A DNA stretch of 64,000 bases from Agaribacter marinus (GCF_030160655.1 NZ_BSOT01000002.1:156819-220818); one strand, 5' to 3'. Shown: positions 55,576-62,384, numbered from the stretch's first letter. The notes: generated by a model not told the origin, from the sequence alone. A program made the numbers and translations.

Positions 55576-55900
55576 TCAGTGATATTGAGGGCAGGCTTGG
55601 CGCCACAGGTTAATTTGTTCGGGATGGAGTCCTTTTTCCCGACACCACACTGACTGTAACGGTCTAATGATCTTAGACACCCAGTTAGGCTGTTTTTAAA
55701 TAGTTTAGCTCATATTCCGCTGGCGATATATTGCCCAGCGTAGCATGGCGCCCTTTTTGATTATAGAACGGTTCAATATAGTCTATGATATCTGCTTTAG
55801 CTGCTTGGCGTGTTTTATATCTTCTATAATTCACTCGCTCTGATTTTAGCCGCCTAAAATTCGAGTTCAGGGAGTCAAAAACGACTAATTCTACAGTCTC
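55576..55900 (-). pseudogene. IS3-family transposase remnants (OrfB C-terminus, OrfA fragment)
   Basis: No intact gene in this stretch. On the minus strand, from 55900 down to the TAA at 55685-55687, about 60 codons encode the C-terminal end of an IS3-type OrfB (DSLNSNFRRLKSERVNYRRY, DIIDYIEPFYNQKGRHATLG, ISPAEYELNYLKTA). In another frame, down to a TGA at 55576, an OrfA-like piece reads WCREKGLHPEQINLWRQAC. The 5' end is cut at the start of the cassette array, where a copy of the IS1182/MITE end (GAGACTGTAGAA, 55889-55900) borders the core AAC of the first attC. It marks one end of the array. Confidence 0.8.
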
Positions 55901-55965
55901 AACACCTGATTAAGCGGTAAAAATTTGCTCTATTATTTTTATCCGTCTTCAATCTATTGTTATGT
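55901..55965 (-). other. attC site of the vapBC cassette
   Basis: Read on the minus strand: left core ACATAAC (55965-55959), then TTGAAGACGGATAAAAAT (55952-55935) pairs with ATTTTTACCGCTTAA (55924-55910), leaving three unpaired bases on the left arm, and the right core begins GTT (55903-55901). Extrahelical bases on the L'' side are the mark of attC polarity, so the array reads on the minus strand. The core is broken by the IS3/MITE-end junction. Confidence 0.75.
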
Positions 55966-56012
55966 TTTTTCAACTGAGTCATAATGTGTATAAACTTACC
56001 ATTCTTTACACA
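55957..56012 (+). promoter_or_regulatory. Promoter and operator of vapBC
   Basis: -35 TTGTTA (55957-55962), 17-base spacer, -10 CATAAT (55980-55985). The -35 box lies in the attC core (GTTATGT). An inverted repeat TGTGTA/TACACA (55985-55990 and 56007-56012) just after it, before vapB, is a likely VapBC operator. Confidence 0.55.
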
Positions 56013-56022
56013 TAGGTGCAAC

Positions 56023-56217
56023 ATGAGAACTAACATTGTCATCGACGATAAATTAATGGCAGACGCGCTTAGTGCGACTGGTCTACAAACCAAAAAAGAA
56101 GCTGTAGAAGAAGGCCTGAAAGCATTAATCAGACTCAGAAAGCAAGCTAAGATTCGCTCTCTTAGAGGAAGGTTAGATTGGGAAGGCGATCTTAATGATA
56201 TGAGAACTAGTGAATGA
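56023..56217 (+). CDS. vapB: VapB-type antitoxin
   Basis: The ATG at 56023 has AGGTG upstream; the in-frame extension to 55984 runs through the operator. 64 residues: MRTNIVIDDKLMADALSATGLQTKKEAVEEGLKALIRLRKQ is the VapB type-2 ribbon-helix-helix pattern (DUF2191), followed by the RGRLDWEGDL toxin-binding tail. It overlaps vapC by 4 bp. The gene runs opposite to the attC polarity with its own promoter. Confidence 0.9.
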   Translation: MRTNIVIDDKLMADALSATGLQTKKEAVEEGLKALIRLRKQAKIRSLRGRLDWEGDLNDMRTSE

Positions 56218-56615
56218 TATTGGTAGACACTAGTGTTTGGATTGATTACTTTAATGGTGTTGAGACACAAGAAACTAATTTGTTAGATACAGCTTTGAGT
56301 AATGATAGTGTGGCCATTGGTGATTTAATCTTATTAGAGATACTTCAAGGGTTTCGTTCTGACAAAGACTATGCAACAGCGAAAGAACACCTACAAGTAT
56401 TACCTCAGTTTAGTATGCTTTCACCAGAAATAGCGATAAATGCAGCTGAAAATTATCGAGTGTTAAGAAAGCGTGGCATAACTATAAGAAAAACCGCTGA
56501 CGTTATAATTGCAACATTTTGCATAAATAAACGTATCCCACTGCTATTTGCTGACAAAGACTTTATACCCTTTACCAAACACTTGAACCTTCAATCAGTA
56601 TCAACCGAAACATAA
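56214..56615 (+). CDS. vapC: VapC PIN-domain ribonuclease toxin
   Basis: 133 residues. PIN acidic residues: Asp5 in ILVDTSVWIDYF, Glu in LLEILQGFRS, Asp in KTADVIIATF and Asp in LLFADKDFIPF. VapC toxins cleave tRNA or rRNA. It overlaps vapB (ATGA). The stop codon TAA (56613-56615) falls in the cassette-boundary core, directly beside the MITE. Confidence 0.93.
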   Translation: MILVDTSVWIDYFNGVETQETNLLDTALSNDSVAIGDLILLEILQGFRSDKDYATAKEHLQVLPQFSMLSPEIAINAAENYRVLRKRGITIRKTADVIIATFCINKRIPLLFADKDFIPFTKHLNLQSVSTET

Positions 56616-56616
56616 C

Positions 56617-56783
56617 GAGGCTGTAGAAAAACTAAAACGTCATAAAAATATCGTGTTCTACGTCAATTATTTATGCTGTTTAATGGTTCAACCTATCCGA
56701 TATTCACGTAGCAACGCGAAAACAGCTCAAAAATTAGAGCACTTTTAATATCTAAATTCGAAGTCTACTTTTTCTACAGCCTC
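56617..56783. mobile_element. 167-bp MITE with IS1182-type ends, inserted in an attC core
   Basis: The ends are GAGGCTGTAGAAAAA (56617-56631) and its exact inverse (56769-56783), the same ends as the IS1182-family element at 60307-62280. AAC flanks both sides (56614-56616, 56784-56786). No coding capacity; the interior is not shared with the visible IS interior. It separates the vapBC cassette from the DUF3784-like cassette and splits the attC core sequence. Confidence 0.85.
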
Positions 56784-56845
56784 AACACCAAATTAAGCGG
56801 GGCTACCCGCTCTTGGCAGTGTCCGCTTCAATTTTTTTGTTAGCT
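56784..56845 (-). other. attC site of the DUF3784-like cassette
   Basis: Minus strand: AGCTAAC core (56845-56839), AAATTGAAGCGG (56834-56823) pairs with CCGCTTAATTT (56800-56790) leaving one unpaired G on the left arm, and then core GTT (56786-56784). The stop codon of the cassette gene lies in the first core. Clear attC polarity and size (62 bp). The right core is interrupted by the MITE. Confidence 0.8.
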
Positions 56846-57127
56846 TTTTTCACAAGTACAAACGAGCTGAGTATACAAACTAGTAAACAAAGGCGCAGCA
56901 ACGGCAATGCAAAAGACGATGCCGACATGGGTAAGTGAAATCATACCCATCCCCCAAGCTATGACTGAAATAGCAGTAAAAAAGCCTGTCAGAAAGACAC
57001 CAAACCCTATAATTTGCGCAACACGTCGAGGGTCATTATATGCTGTTTCGTCAAAACTCGATATCAAAGACCGTTTTTGTTTTATACCGACTAGATATGC
57101 CAAGGCCAAACACGGAATCGATAGCAA
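56840..57127 (-). CDS. Small membrane protein, DUF3784-like, start uncertain
   Basis: 95 codons from a TTG. Three hydrophobic segments: LSIPCLALAYLVGI, then a loop KQKRSLISSFDETAYNDPRRVAQ, then two helices, IIGFGVFLTGFFTAISVIAWG and ISLTHVGIVFCIAVAAPLF. The layout resembles DUF3784. No ATG or ribosome site exists in this frame; an ATG (MDDMFLLISLVIIIAIDS) lies just upstream in another frame, so a frameshift or unusual start is possible. The stop sits in the attC core, as expected for a cassette gene. Confidence 0.55.
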   Translation of the reverse strand: MLSIPCLALAYLVGIKQKRSLISSFDETAYNDPRRVAQIIGFGVFLTGFFTAISVIAWGMGMISLTHVGIVFCIAVAAPLFTSLYTQLVCTCEKS

Positions 57128-57197
57128 TAATAATAACGAGAGAAATTAATAAAAACATATCATCCATATCTAACTACCTAATAAAGCTAACAATTTA

Positions 57198-57515
57198 TTA
57201 TATGCCGTAATCTCGTTCTACTTTTGAAATTCGAACCTTAAAAGAATCGTACCAAGACTTGCGACCAGCTTTTTGAGCATCTAAATGTTCAGAGTTCGCT
57301 TTCCAATTTTTAATTGAATCTAGATCTGCCCAGTAAGAAACCGTTATACCAACATCTTCTCTTGCGGATTCTAAACCTAAAAATCCAGGTTGTTGCTCGA
57401 CTAGCTCGACCATTCTATCAGCCATTTTTCCATAACCGTTATCATCCTCAGTTCTTGTGGATGTAAAAATAACAGCAAAGTATGGAGGTTTAGGTGTATT
57501 AGCGATTACTGACAT
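57198..57515 (-). CDS. Antibiotic biosynthesis monooxygenase (ABM) domain protein
   Basis: The ATG at 57515 has AGGAG 5 bases upstream (the frame extends to 57542). The 105 residues match ABM proteins: YFAVIFTSTRTEDDNGYGKMADRMVELVEQQPGFLGLESARE, GITVSYWADLDSIKNWKANSEHLDAQKAGR, WYDSFKVRISKVERDYG. The fold is a ferredoxin-like dimer with unknown substrate. It is a cassette gene, with an attC-like sequence just upstream. Only ~30 bp with a GTTAGCT separate its end from the DUF3784-like gene, so the two may share one cassette. Confidence 0.88.
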   Translation of the reverse strand: MSVIANTPKPPYFAVIFTSTRTEDDNGYGKMADRMVELVEQQPGFLGLESAREDVGITVSYWADLDSIKNWKANSEHLDAQKAGRKSWYDSFKVRISKVERDYGI

Positions 57516-57541
57516 TAGCGCTCCTAGGCATATAATACTCA

Positions 57542-57595
57542 CTTAAACAGCGAAAATTGCTTTTTATTTTTGTCCGCTTCAAGTTTTTGTTATTT
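57542..57595 (-). other. Degenerate attC-like site of the yefM-yoeB cassette
   Basis: Minus strand: AAATAAC core (57595-57589), CTTGAAGCGGACAAAAAT (57583-57566) facing ATTTTCGCTGTTTAAG (57557-57542), an imperfect stem. The right core GTT is not clear. Position between two cassette genes supports the call. Confidence 0.45.
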
Positions 57596-57625
57596 GTCGT
57601 TATACTATGTACAACTAACTGTACC
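57578..57625 (+). promoter_or_regulatory. yefM-yoeB promoter and operator
   Basis: -10 TATACT (57601-57606) with a weak -35 TTCAAG (57578-57583) at 17 bp. Just downstream, TGTACA (57608-57613) and TGTACC (57620-57625) are 12 bp apart, the same core motif and spacing described for the E. coli yefM operator. This predicts conserved YefM-YoeB autoregulation. Confidence 0.65.
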
Positions 57626-57636
57626 AGAGAGCAATT

Positions 57637-57888
57637 ATGGACGCTATAAGTTATACCGCAGCAAGGGCTAAACTTGCAACAACGATGGAGCAAGTATGTA
57701 ATGATCATGCTCCCGTCATTATTACAAGAAAGACTCAACCCTCTGTTGTGATGATGTCTCTAGAAGATTATCAAGCAATGGAAGAAACAACTTATTTGCT
57801 GCGTTCACCTGAGAACGCTAGGAAATTATTGAGCTCCATTGCCGAATTAGAAGATGGAAAGGGCTCAGAAAAGGAACTGATTGAATGA
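57637..57888 (+). CDS. yefM: Antitoxin YefM (Phd/YefM family)
   Basis: 83 residues: MDAISYTAARAKLATTMEQVCNDHAPVIITRKTQPSVVMMSLEDYQAMEETTYLLRSPENARKLLSSI is the full YefM pattern. GAGAG lies upstream of the ATG. It overlaps yoeB by 4 bp. It neutralises YoeB and binds the operator just upstream. The gene is antiparallel to the cassette array with its own promoter. Confidence 0.95.
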   Translation: MDAISYTAARAKLATTMEQVCNDHAPVIITRKTQPSVVMMSLEDYQAMEETTYLLRSPENARKLLSSIAELEDGKGSEKELIE

Positions 57889-58145
57889 AGCTAATTTTTT
57901 CATCTACCGCATGGAGCGACTATTTGTACTGGCAAAGTACAGATAAAAAGATGCTAAAAAGAGTAAATACGCTAATTAAAGATATATCTAGATGCCCTTA
58001 TGAAGGACTTGGAAAACCTGAACCATTAAAGCACGGGTTAGCTGGCTATTGGTCTAGAAGAATCAACGATGAGCACCGATTCGTTTATAAAGCATCCGAT
58101 GATTCTATAATGATTGCGCAACTACGATATCACTACGGCAAATAA
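57885..58145 (+). CDS. yoeB: Toxin YoeB (mRNA interferase)
   Basis: 86 residues: LIFSSTAWSDYLYWQSTDKKMLKRVNTLIKDISRCPYEGLGKPEPLKHGLAGYWSRRINDEHRFVYKA ... IAQLRYHYGK. The catalytic Glu in GLGKPEPLK, Arg in SRRI and the C-terminal His-Tyr are conserved. It cleaves mRNA in the ribosome A site. The stop overlaps the next attC-like core. Confidence 0.95.
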   Translation: MKLIFSSTAWSDYLYWQSTDKKMLKRVNTLIKDISRCPYEGLGKPEPLKHGLAGYWSRRINDEHRFVYKASDDSIMIAQLRYHYGK

Positions 58146-58204
58146 CCTTTAAAATAAATGGCAACTATACGCGAGCGAAGCGGGGTTTGATTTTGTTGTT
58201 AGTT
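58140..58204 (-). other. Degenerate attC-like site of the TonB-like cassette
   Basis: The 65 bp run from core AACTAAC (minus strand, 58204-58198) to GTTATTT (58146-58140). The arms pair only partly (AAAATCAAAC with complementary AAAATAAAT). Assigned mainly from the position between the end of the minus-strand gene and the yoeB cassette. Confidence 0.4.
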
Positions 58205-58210
58205 TTCATC

Positions 58211-58522
58211 TTATTCTAATGTCCAATCCAACTGAACTTTTAAGCCCTCTTGTTTAACTGGTTTTCCGTCGACTAACTTGGGTTTGTATACCCATTTAGA
58301 AAGACTGCATATTGAAACTTCGTCAAAAACATTCGCCGGTTCAGCATTAATCACTTCGATATCAACAGGCTTTCCTTCTTTGCTGATAGAAAACTTCATT
58401 AGAACGTAGCCTTCAATCCCTTTTTCAGCCGCATTGAGCGGATAATCACTATTACATTCTGGTGGACTATCTGCCAATGCTACGAAGCTCAGTAAACACA
58501 ATCCTAGAATAATACTCTTCAA
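58211..58522 (-). CDS. Exported small protein with TonB C-terminal-like domain
   Basis: The TTG at 58522 gives the signal peptide KSIILGLCLLSFVALADS, with AAAAGGA 9 bases upstream; nearby TTG codons are alternatives. The remaining ~85 residues (YPLNAAEKGIEGYVLMKFSISKEGKPVDIEVINAEPANVFDEVSICSLSKWVYKPKLVDGKPVKQEGL) form a TonB C-terminal fold without the TonB transmembrane or proline region. The role is unknown. The gene begins right at the start of its cassette. Confidence 0.78.
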   Translation of the reverse strand: MKSIILGLCLLSFVALADSPPECNSDYPLNAAEKGIEGYVLMKFSISKEGKPVDIEVINAEPANVFDEVSICSLSKWVYKPKLVDGKPVKQEGLKVQLDWTLE

Positions 58523-58541
58523 ATTCAAATTTCCTTTTGGC

Positions 58542-58600
58542 AACTAACTTTGTGTCCCAGTGAGCCCGCTCTTGGCGAACGACTTAAGCGTCTGTTATAC
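58542..58600 (-). other. attC-like site of the lysE cassette
   Basis: Minus strand from GTATAAC (58600-58594) to GTTAGTT (58548-58542), 59 bp, with the lysE stop TAA in the first core. Inner pairing is weak apart from GACTTAAGCGTC near the left end. Called from core positions and context. Confidence 0.45.
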
Positions 58601-59212
58601 CCGTTCACTAAACGCCAACTTGAGACCAAGTGCTGCAAAGCTAGTGGCAAAAAGTTTTTGTAGAGCAATACTTGCTCTCTCTGACTTTACGATTAACTCG
58701 CTGAAACTGCCTGACAAAAAACCATACACAAGAAAAACAGCAAACGTCATTAGCATGAATACTGCACCAAGCGTAAGCATACTGACTAAGGCGCTATCGA
58801 CTGAACTAGGGATGAATTGAGGCAAGAAAGCTAAAAAGAATATTGAAAGTTTGGGGTTTAAAATGTTTAGTAGAAATCCTTTTATGACGATACCAGTAAA
58901 TCTTGAGTTTGGTTGTTCACCTTTTACAGAAAGTGGAGAGGACGATCTCCACATCTGCCACGCTAGATAAAGTAAATACGCTGCGCCAACATACTTTACA
59001 ACCACAAAGGCGAGAGCGCTGGTATGAAAAAGAGCAGCAAGACCCAATGAACTCGCCAAGAGAGCCGGAACGATGCCCAGAGTACATCCGATTGCGGCAA
59101 AAATACTAGCTCTCTTCCCTATGAAAAGGCCAGTTGCAACGGTATACAAAACTCCAGTTCCGGGAATTAGAACTACCACCAAAGACGTGAGTAAAAACTC
59201 TATTGAAATCAT
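58595..59212 (-). CDS. LysE/RhtB family amino-acid exporter
   Basis: 205 residues with six membrane helices. FLLTSLVVVLIPGTGVLYTVATGLFIGKRASIFAAIGCTLGIVPALLAS is the LysE signature, and FLLNILNPKLSIFFLAFLPQF follows in the middle. The family exports amino acids or homoserine lactones. It is a cassette gene in the array orientation, AAAAGGA upstream of the ATG. Confidence 0.92.
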   Translation of the reverse strand: MISIEFLLTSLVVVLIPGTGVLYTVATGLFIGKRASIFAAIGCTLGIVPALLASSLGLAALFHTSALAFVVVKYVGAAYLLYLAWQMWRSSSPLSVKGEQPNSRFTGIVIKGFLLNILNPKLSIFFLAFLPQFIPSSVDSALVSMLTLGAVFMLMTFAVFLVYGFLSGSFSELIVKSERASIALQKLFATSFAALGLKLAFSERV

Positions 59213-59237
59213 AATATGTTTCCTTTTCCTTCAAAGG

Positions 59238-59336
59238 GTATAACGCGCAATCAGCGGCAATAAAACAGTTTGGCTACAATAACGAACGAAGTGAGGGAAG
59301 CCAACTTTTTTTGTCCGTTGCATTGCCTTGTTATGT
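59238..59336 (-). other. attC site of the stbDE cassette
   Basis: A well-formed 99-bp site. Minus strand: ACATAAC (59336-59330), then GCAATGCAACGGACA pairs with TGCCGCTGATTGC leaving single unpaired bases, then AGTTGGCT with AGCCAAACT, and core GTTATAC (59244-59238). Extra bases on the left arm again give minus-strand polarity. Confidence 0.85.
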
Positions 59337-59351
59337 TTCGGGCGCTATAAT
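59323..59351 (+). promoter_or_regulatory. stbDE promoter
   Basis: TTGCCT (59323-59328), 17-base spacer, consensus TATAAT (59346-59351), 41 bp before the antitoxin ATG. The -35 overlaps the attC arm. Confidence 0.65.
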
Positions 59352-59391
59352 TAGACTTAATAAACGACCACTTTAAAGCACCGAGTAACGC

Positions 59392-59640
59392 ATGACAACT
59401 AGAATACTAACTGAAGCCGCCGCAAGTATTAGTGAATTAAAAGCCAACCCTATGAAAGTTGCCTTAAGTGCTAATGGTGACCCTATTGCGGTATTAAACC
59501 GAAATGAGCCAGCGTTTTATTGCGTACCCGCAGAGACTTATGAATTTTTGATGGATCATGTTGAAGATTTAGAGTTATCAGCTATTGCAGAAAACCGAAA
59601 AAATGAAGCAAGTATCAAGGTAGACATAAATGACTTATGA
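59392..59640 (+). CDS. stbD: StbD-type antitoxin (Phd/YefM superfamily)
   Basis: 82 residues: MTTRILTEAAASISELKANPMKVALSANGDPIAVLNRNEPAFYCVPAETYEFLMDHVEDLELS is the StbD pattern. The C-terminus is IKVDINDL. It overlaps the toxin start by 11 bp. The pair opposes the array direction, with its own promoter. Confidence 0.92.
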   Translation: MTTRILTEAAASISELKANPMKVALSANGDPIAVLNRNEPAFYCVPAETYEFLMDHVEDLELSAIAENRKNEASIKVDINDL

Positions 59641-59866
59641 GCTTGAATTTAAAAAATCAGCTCTTAAAGAATGGAAAAAACTTGGTGCAACAGTTCAAAA
59701 CCAATTTAAGAAAAAATTAGCTGAAGTTATAGAAAACCCACATATACAAAGTGCTAAATTATCAGGTGCCAATGAACTTTACAAAATCAAACTGAGACAA
59801 GCAGGTTACCGCTTAGTTTACGAAGTTAATAACGAGATCATTACAGTTACTGTGATTTCAGTATGA
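59630..59866 (+). CDS. stbE: StbE-type RelE-family toxin
   Basis: 78 residues: MTYELEFKKSALKEWKKLGATVQNQFKKKLAEVIENPHIQSAKLSGANELYKIKLRQAGYRLVYEV. RelE fold with conserved Lys-rich helix and Arg in KIKLRQAGYRLVY. It is presumed to be an mRNA-cleaving toxin. Confidence 0.93.
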   Translation: MTYELEFKKSALKEWKKLGATVQNQFKKKLAEVIENPHIQSAKLSGANELYKIKLRQAGYRLVYEVNNEIITVTVISV

Positions 59867-59927
59867 AAACGAGACAAAGGAAAAGTTTACAAGGTTGCAA
59901 TGAAACGCAACGATTAAGAAACATGAC

Positions 59928-60029
59928 TTCTAACAGAAGGGGCGCGAAATCGTTGGCTATAATGCGAAGCAGCCAGCGAGTTTGCGTCCCAGTGAGCGGC
60001 AGCGAACGTGCTTAATGTTTTTGTTATGT
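59928..60029 (-). other. attC site of the 85-residue hypothetical cassette
   Basis: 102 bp. Minus strand ACATAAC (60029-60023) contains the gene's TAA; an inner hairpin pairs GACGCAAACTCGCTGGCT with AGCCAACGATTTCGC around AT-rich loop bases; it ends at GTTAGAA (59934-59928). Confidence 0.7.
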
Positions 60030-60281
60030 TGTATCTACTTTAATAGGCTCAAGATAACGCTCTAAAACTGTGCAGGAATCGTAGCTACGTTCCCTATCAT
60101 CATTCATTTCATCGGTTAAATCATATTGTGGAAAATCAAATTCAATCCAGTATTCCCAATCATCGGTATTATCTGGCAGTGCTCGCTTAAGAGGCTTTGT
60201 TGAGACAATAGTTGCTATAGCATCCTGTTTCCAATCAGCATGCCGAATCATTCGAACCCTATCACCATTAAAATACTTCAT
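60024..60281 (-). CDS. Hypothetical cassette protein (85 residues)
   Basis: The gene starts at the ATG at 60281, 19 bp inside the cassette boundary; the longer open frame to 60404 runs through the IS1182 end (encoding GFSTAS) and is not native. MKYFNGDRVRMIRHADWKQDAIATIV, then DDWEYWIEFDFPQYDLTDEMNDD suggests a small SH3-like beta protein. The stop lies in the attC core. No family recognised. Confidence 0.65.
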   Translation of the reverse strand: MKYFNGDRVRMIRHADWKQDAIATIVSTKPLKRALPDNTDDWEYWIEFDFPQYDLTDEMNDDRERSYDSCTVLERYLEPIKVDTT

Positions 60282-60306
60282 CGCAAACTTTTTAGGTACA
60301 CATAAC

Positions 60307-62280
60307 GAGGCTGTAGAAAAACCCAATATCCAATCATCATTTCCTACCACCGAGTGTGTTTTCTTAATGAGCACTACTTTGCCTCGATAAAACCGATTTT
60401 GCAATGATTTGGATTTTTATGGGTGCGTTTTAAAAAATGCGGCGCTATGCCTTGTAGATTGTGGTGTCTAAGGGCGTTTTTTATGGGTACTCAATATCGA
60501 CTTATCCTAGCTCAGGCCGCTAACTGTCCGTAGTGGTGTAGCTTTTCTATATTGTGTATCAAACAGAACAAGTGCCACTGTCCTTGCACCTTGTCTTTGC
60601 CGCGTAAGCTAAAGCGATTGAGCTTTTTGTTTGTGCCGATATTGCCAAACACCGGCTCCACCACACTCATGCGATGGCTATAGATTTGTTTGCCTCTGTC
60701 GCTATCTACCCGTTGGTTATTCGTCTCATCCATGAGACTCCCCCCTGCGGGGCCAGCTAACGTTGTTCAAATTCATTCCCGATGAATTTGTCATCCAATC
60801 CGTATATGTTGGCTCTCTGTCCGTCGCTAGCCGAAACGACACCTGCCTACCCGCCCCTTTGCGATGGTCTGCTGACTTGGGGTTGTGCATACATTTGTGT
60901 TTCTTCTCACAGTTACGGCATTGCAACAATTTCCCTTCGAAGTACGCTGTCTGAATACCTTCGGTGTTTTCTCTTATCCCTCTAAAGCTTATTTGCTCAC
61001 CTGCTGGGCAAATACATGTCTTATTCACCGGGTCAAACTGAAACTCACTGGCAGGGATTGTCATTTTCTTGCGGACTTTCTTGTCTTGATGACGCTTGCC
61101 GTATTTGGCTTTCTGCTCGTTGAACTTCGGGTCTCGTGACCTAAATTGATTATCGGGAATGTAGGCGTTGATATTGGGCTCATGCAGATACGCCATATTG
61201 CTCTCACTGGCAAAGCCCGTGTCTGCGGTCACAATGGTTTGCTCGCCCAATATATCGTCGCTTATGCCCAAGCGTTTGTAACGAGATTGAATAGTATCAA
61301 GGATGGGCTTCAAGGTATGCTGCTCCTGACCACTGCCAAACACTTGTGCATCTACTATTACTTGGTGCTTTTTATCCACCGCCGTAACACTTCGTGCAGG
61401 ACACATTATACCCCTGTATCGTACCTTTACTGGTGGTCATCTTCGCTGACGCATTATCCGTGATATTGGATTTCACTTCCCTTGGGCGCTTGCCTGTGCC
61501 CATCCGCGGCGTAGCGTCTTTGTGATTGAGAAATTTATCAACCTTATCGTGTGCTTTATTCAAGGTATCGATGGTTTGTTGAACGCGTTGCTGCTTGGCT
61601 TCCTCTGCTGTATCGGTGTTATCTAAGCGCTCGTGCAAATCCAATTGATAGCGAATGTGGCGCTTTAGTTTATCCCGCTTCTCCTCTAACTCCTTAAACG
61701 TCCCCGACCACTCCTTTGATGCATTCGATGACATCTTACACCCGTCAATCGCAAACAACTCATTGCCCAGCAAACCTTGCGTTTGGCATATCAATAAAAT
61801 TTGCTCAAACACTGATGCAATCTCATCTTTACGTCCGCTGATAAATGCCGCTATCGTCGTAAAGTGCGGCACGCTATCACACGACAAGGCTTTGAAAATG
61901 ATATTGGTTTCACAGCACCATTGAATTTCTCGACTCGACGTTATCCCTTTGGAATAAGCAAACAACACAATCTTTAATAGCGCTGCGGGATCATAAGCCA
62001 AGCGCCCCGTGGCATCATTTTTATACTTCGGATAAAACACCGACAAATCCAACTTCTCTTCAATCAAATAATGAATGGCGTGTTCTAACGTACCGGCCTA
62101 AAGTTGGTCGAGATAATTAATCACCACCATCGAATGTTGTTGATAATTGAGGGGCATAAATCGTGGCATAACCAAGGCCTCCTGAGCCTGTTTGGTAATA
62201 CCTATTTGATCACAAAGTGTGATCGGGGGGAAGTGAAAGTGATGTTTTTTTGAGCTTATTTGGGGTTTTTCTACAGTCTC
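60307..62280. mobile_element. IS1182-family insertion sequence, decayed, inserted in an attC core
   Basis: 1974 bp. Terminal inverted repeats GAGGCTGTAGAAAAACCC (60307-60324) and GAGACTGTAGAAAAACCC (minus strand from 62280), differing by one base. AAC flanks both ends (60304-60306, 62281-62283). It contains a single interrupted transposase gene on the minus strand. About 200 bp between the left end and the transposase stop hold no gene. Confidence 0.92.
60512..62169 (-). pseudogene. IS1182-family transposase, disrupted
   Basis: Three lesions. From the ATG at 62169 (MPRFMPLNYQQHSM), codon 24 is TAG (62100-62098). Near 61400 the frame shifts, after GTIQGYN and before VTAVDKKHQVIV. Near 60725-60800 a stretch with two palindromes (GTCTCATCCATGAGAC at 60723-60738; AAATTCAT/ATGAATTT at 60769-60789) interrupts the C-terminal part, which resumes as VDSDRGKQIYSHRMSVVEPVFGNIG. 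The DDE-type pieces TADTGF and SVVEPVFGN are recognisable. It is not likely to make active enzyme, so another copy would have to act in trans. Confidence 0.9.
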
Positions 62281-62384
62281 AACGTCTCAAATAACCGGCA
62301 CAAACTTGCTGGCTAAAATCGAAAAAGAGCCGGCGAGTTTGTGTCCGACCCCGACAGGAGTGAAGTTGACTTGTTTTGTTATAC
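62281..62384 (-). other. attC site (long type), interrupted by IS1182
   Basis: 104 bp. Minus strand: GTATAAC (62384-62378), GACACAAACTCGCCGGCT pairs with AGCCAGCAAGTTTGTGCC, core GTT (62283-62281) and then the IS. Nearly the same sequence as the site at 62856-62963. Confidence 0.82.

Noticed and set aside
60282..60404. N-terminal 41 codons of the longer frame over the cassette gene
   Set aside because: They lie inside the IS1182 element and read through its terminal repeat; the native ATG is at 60281.
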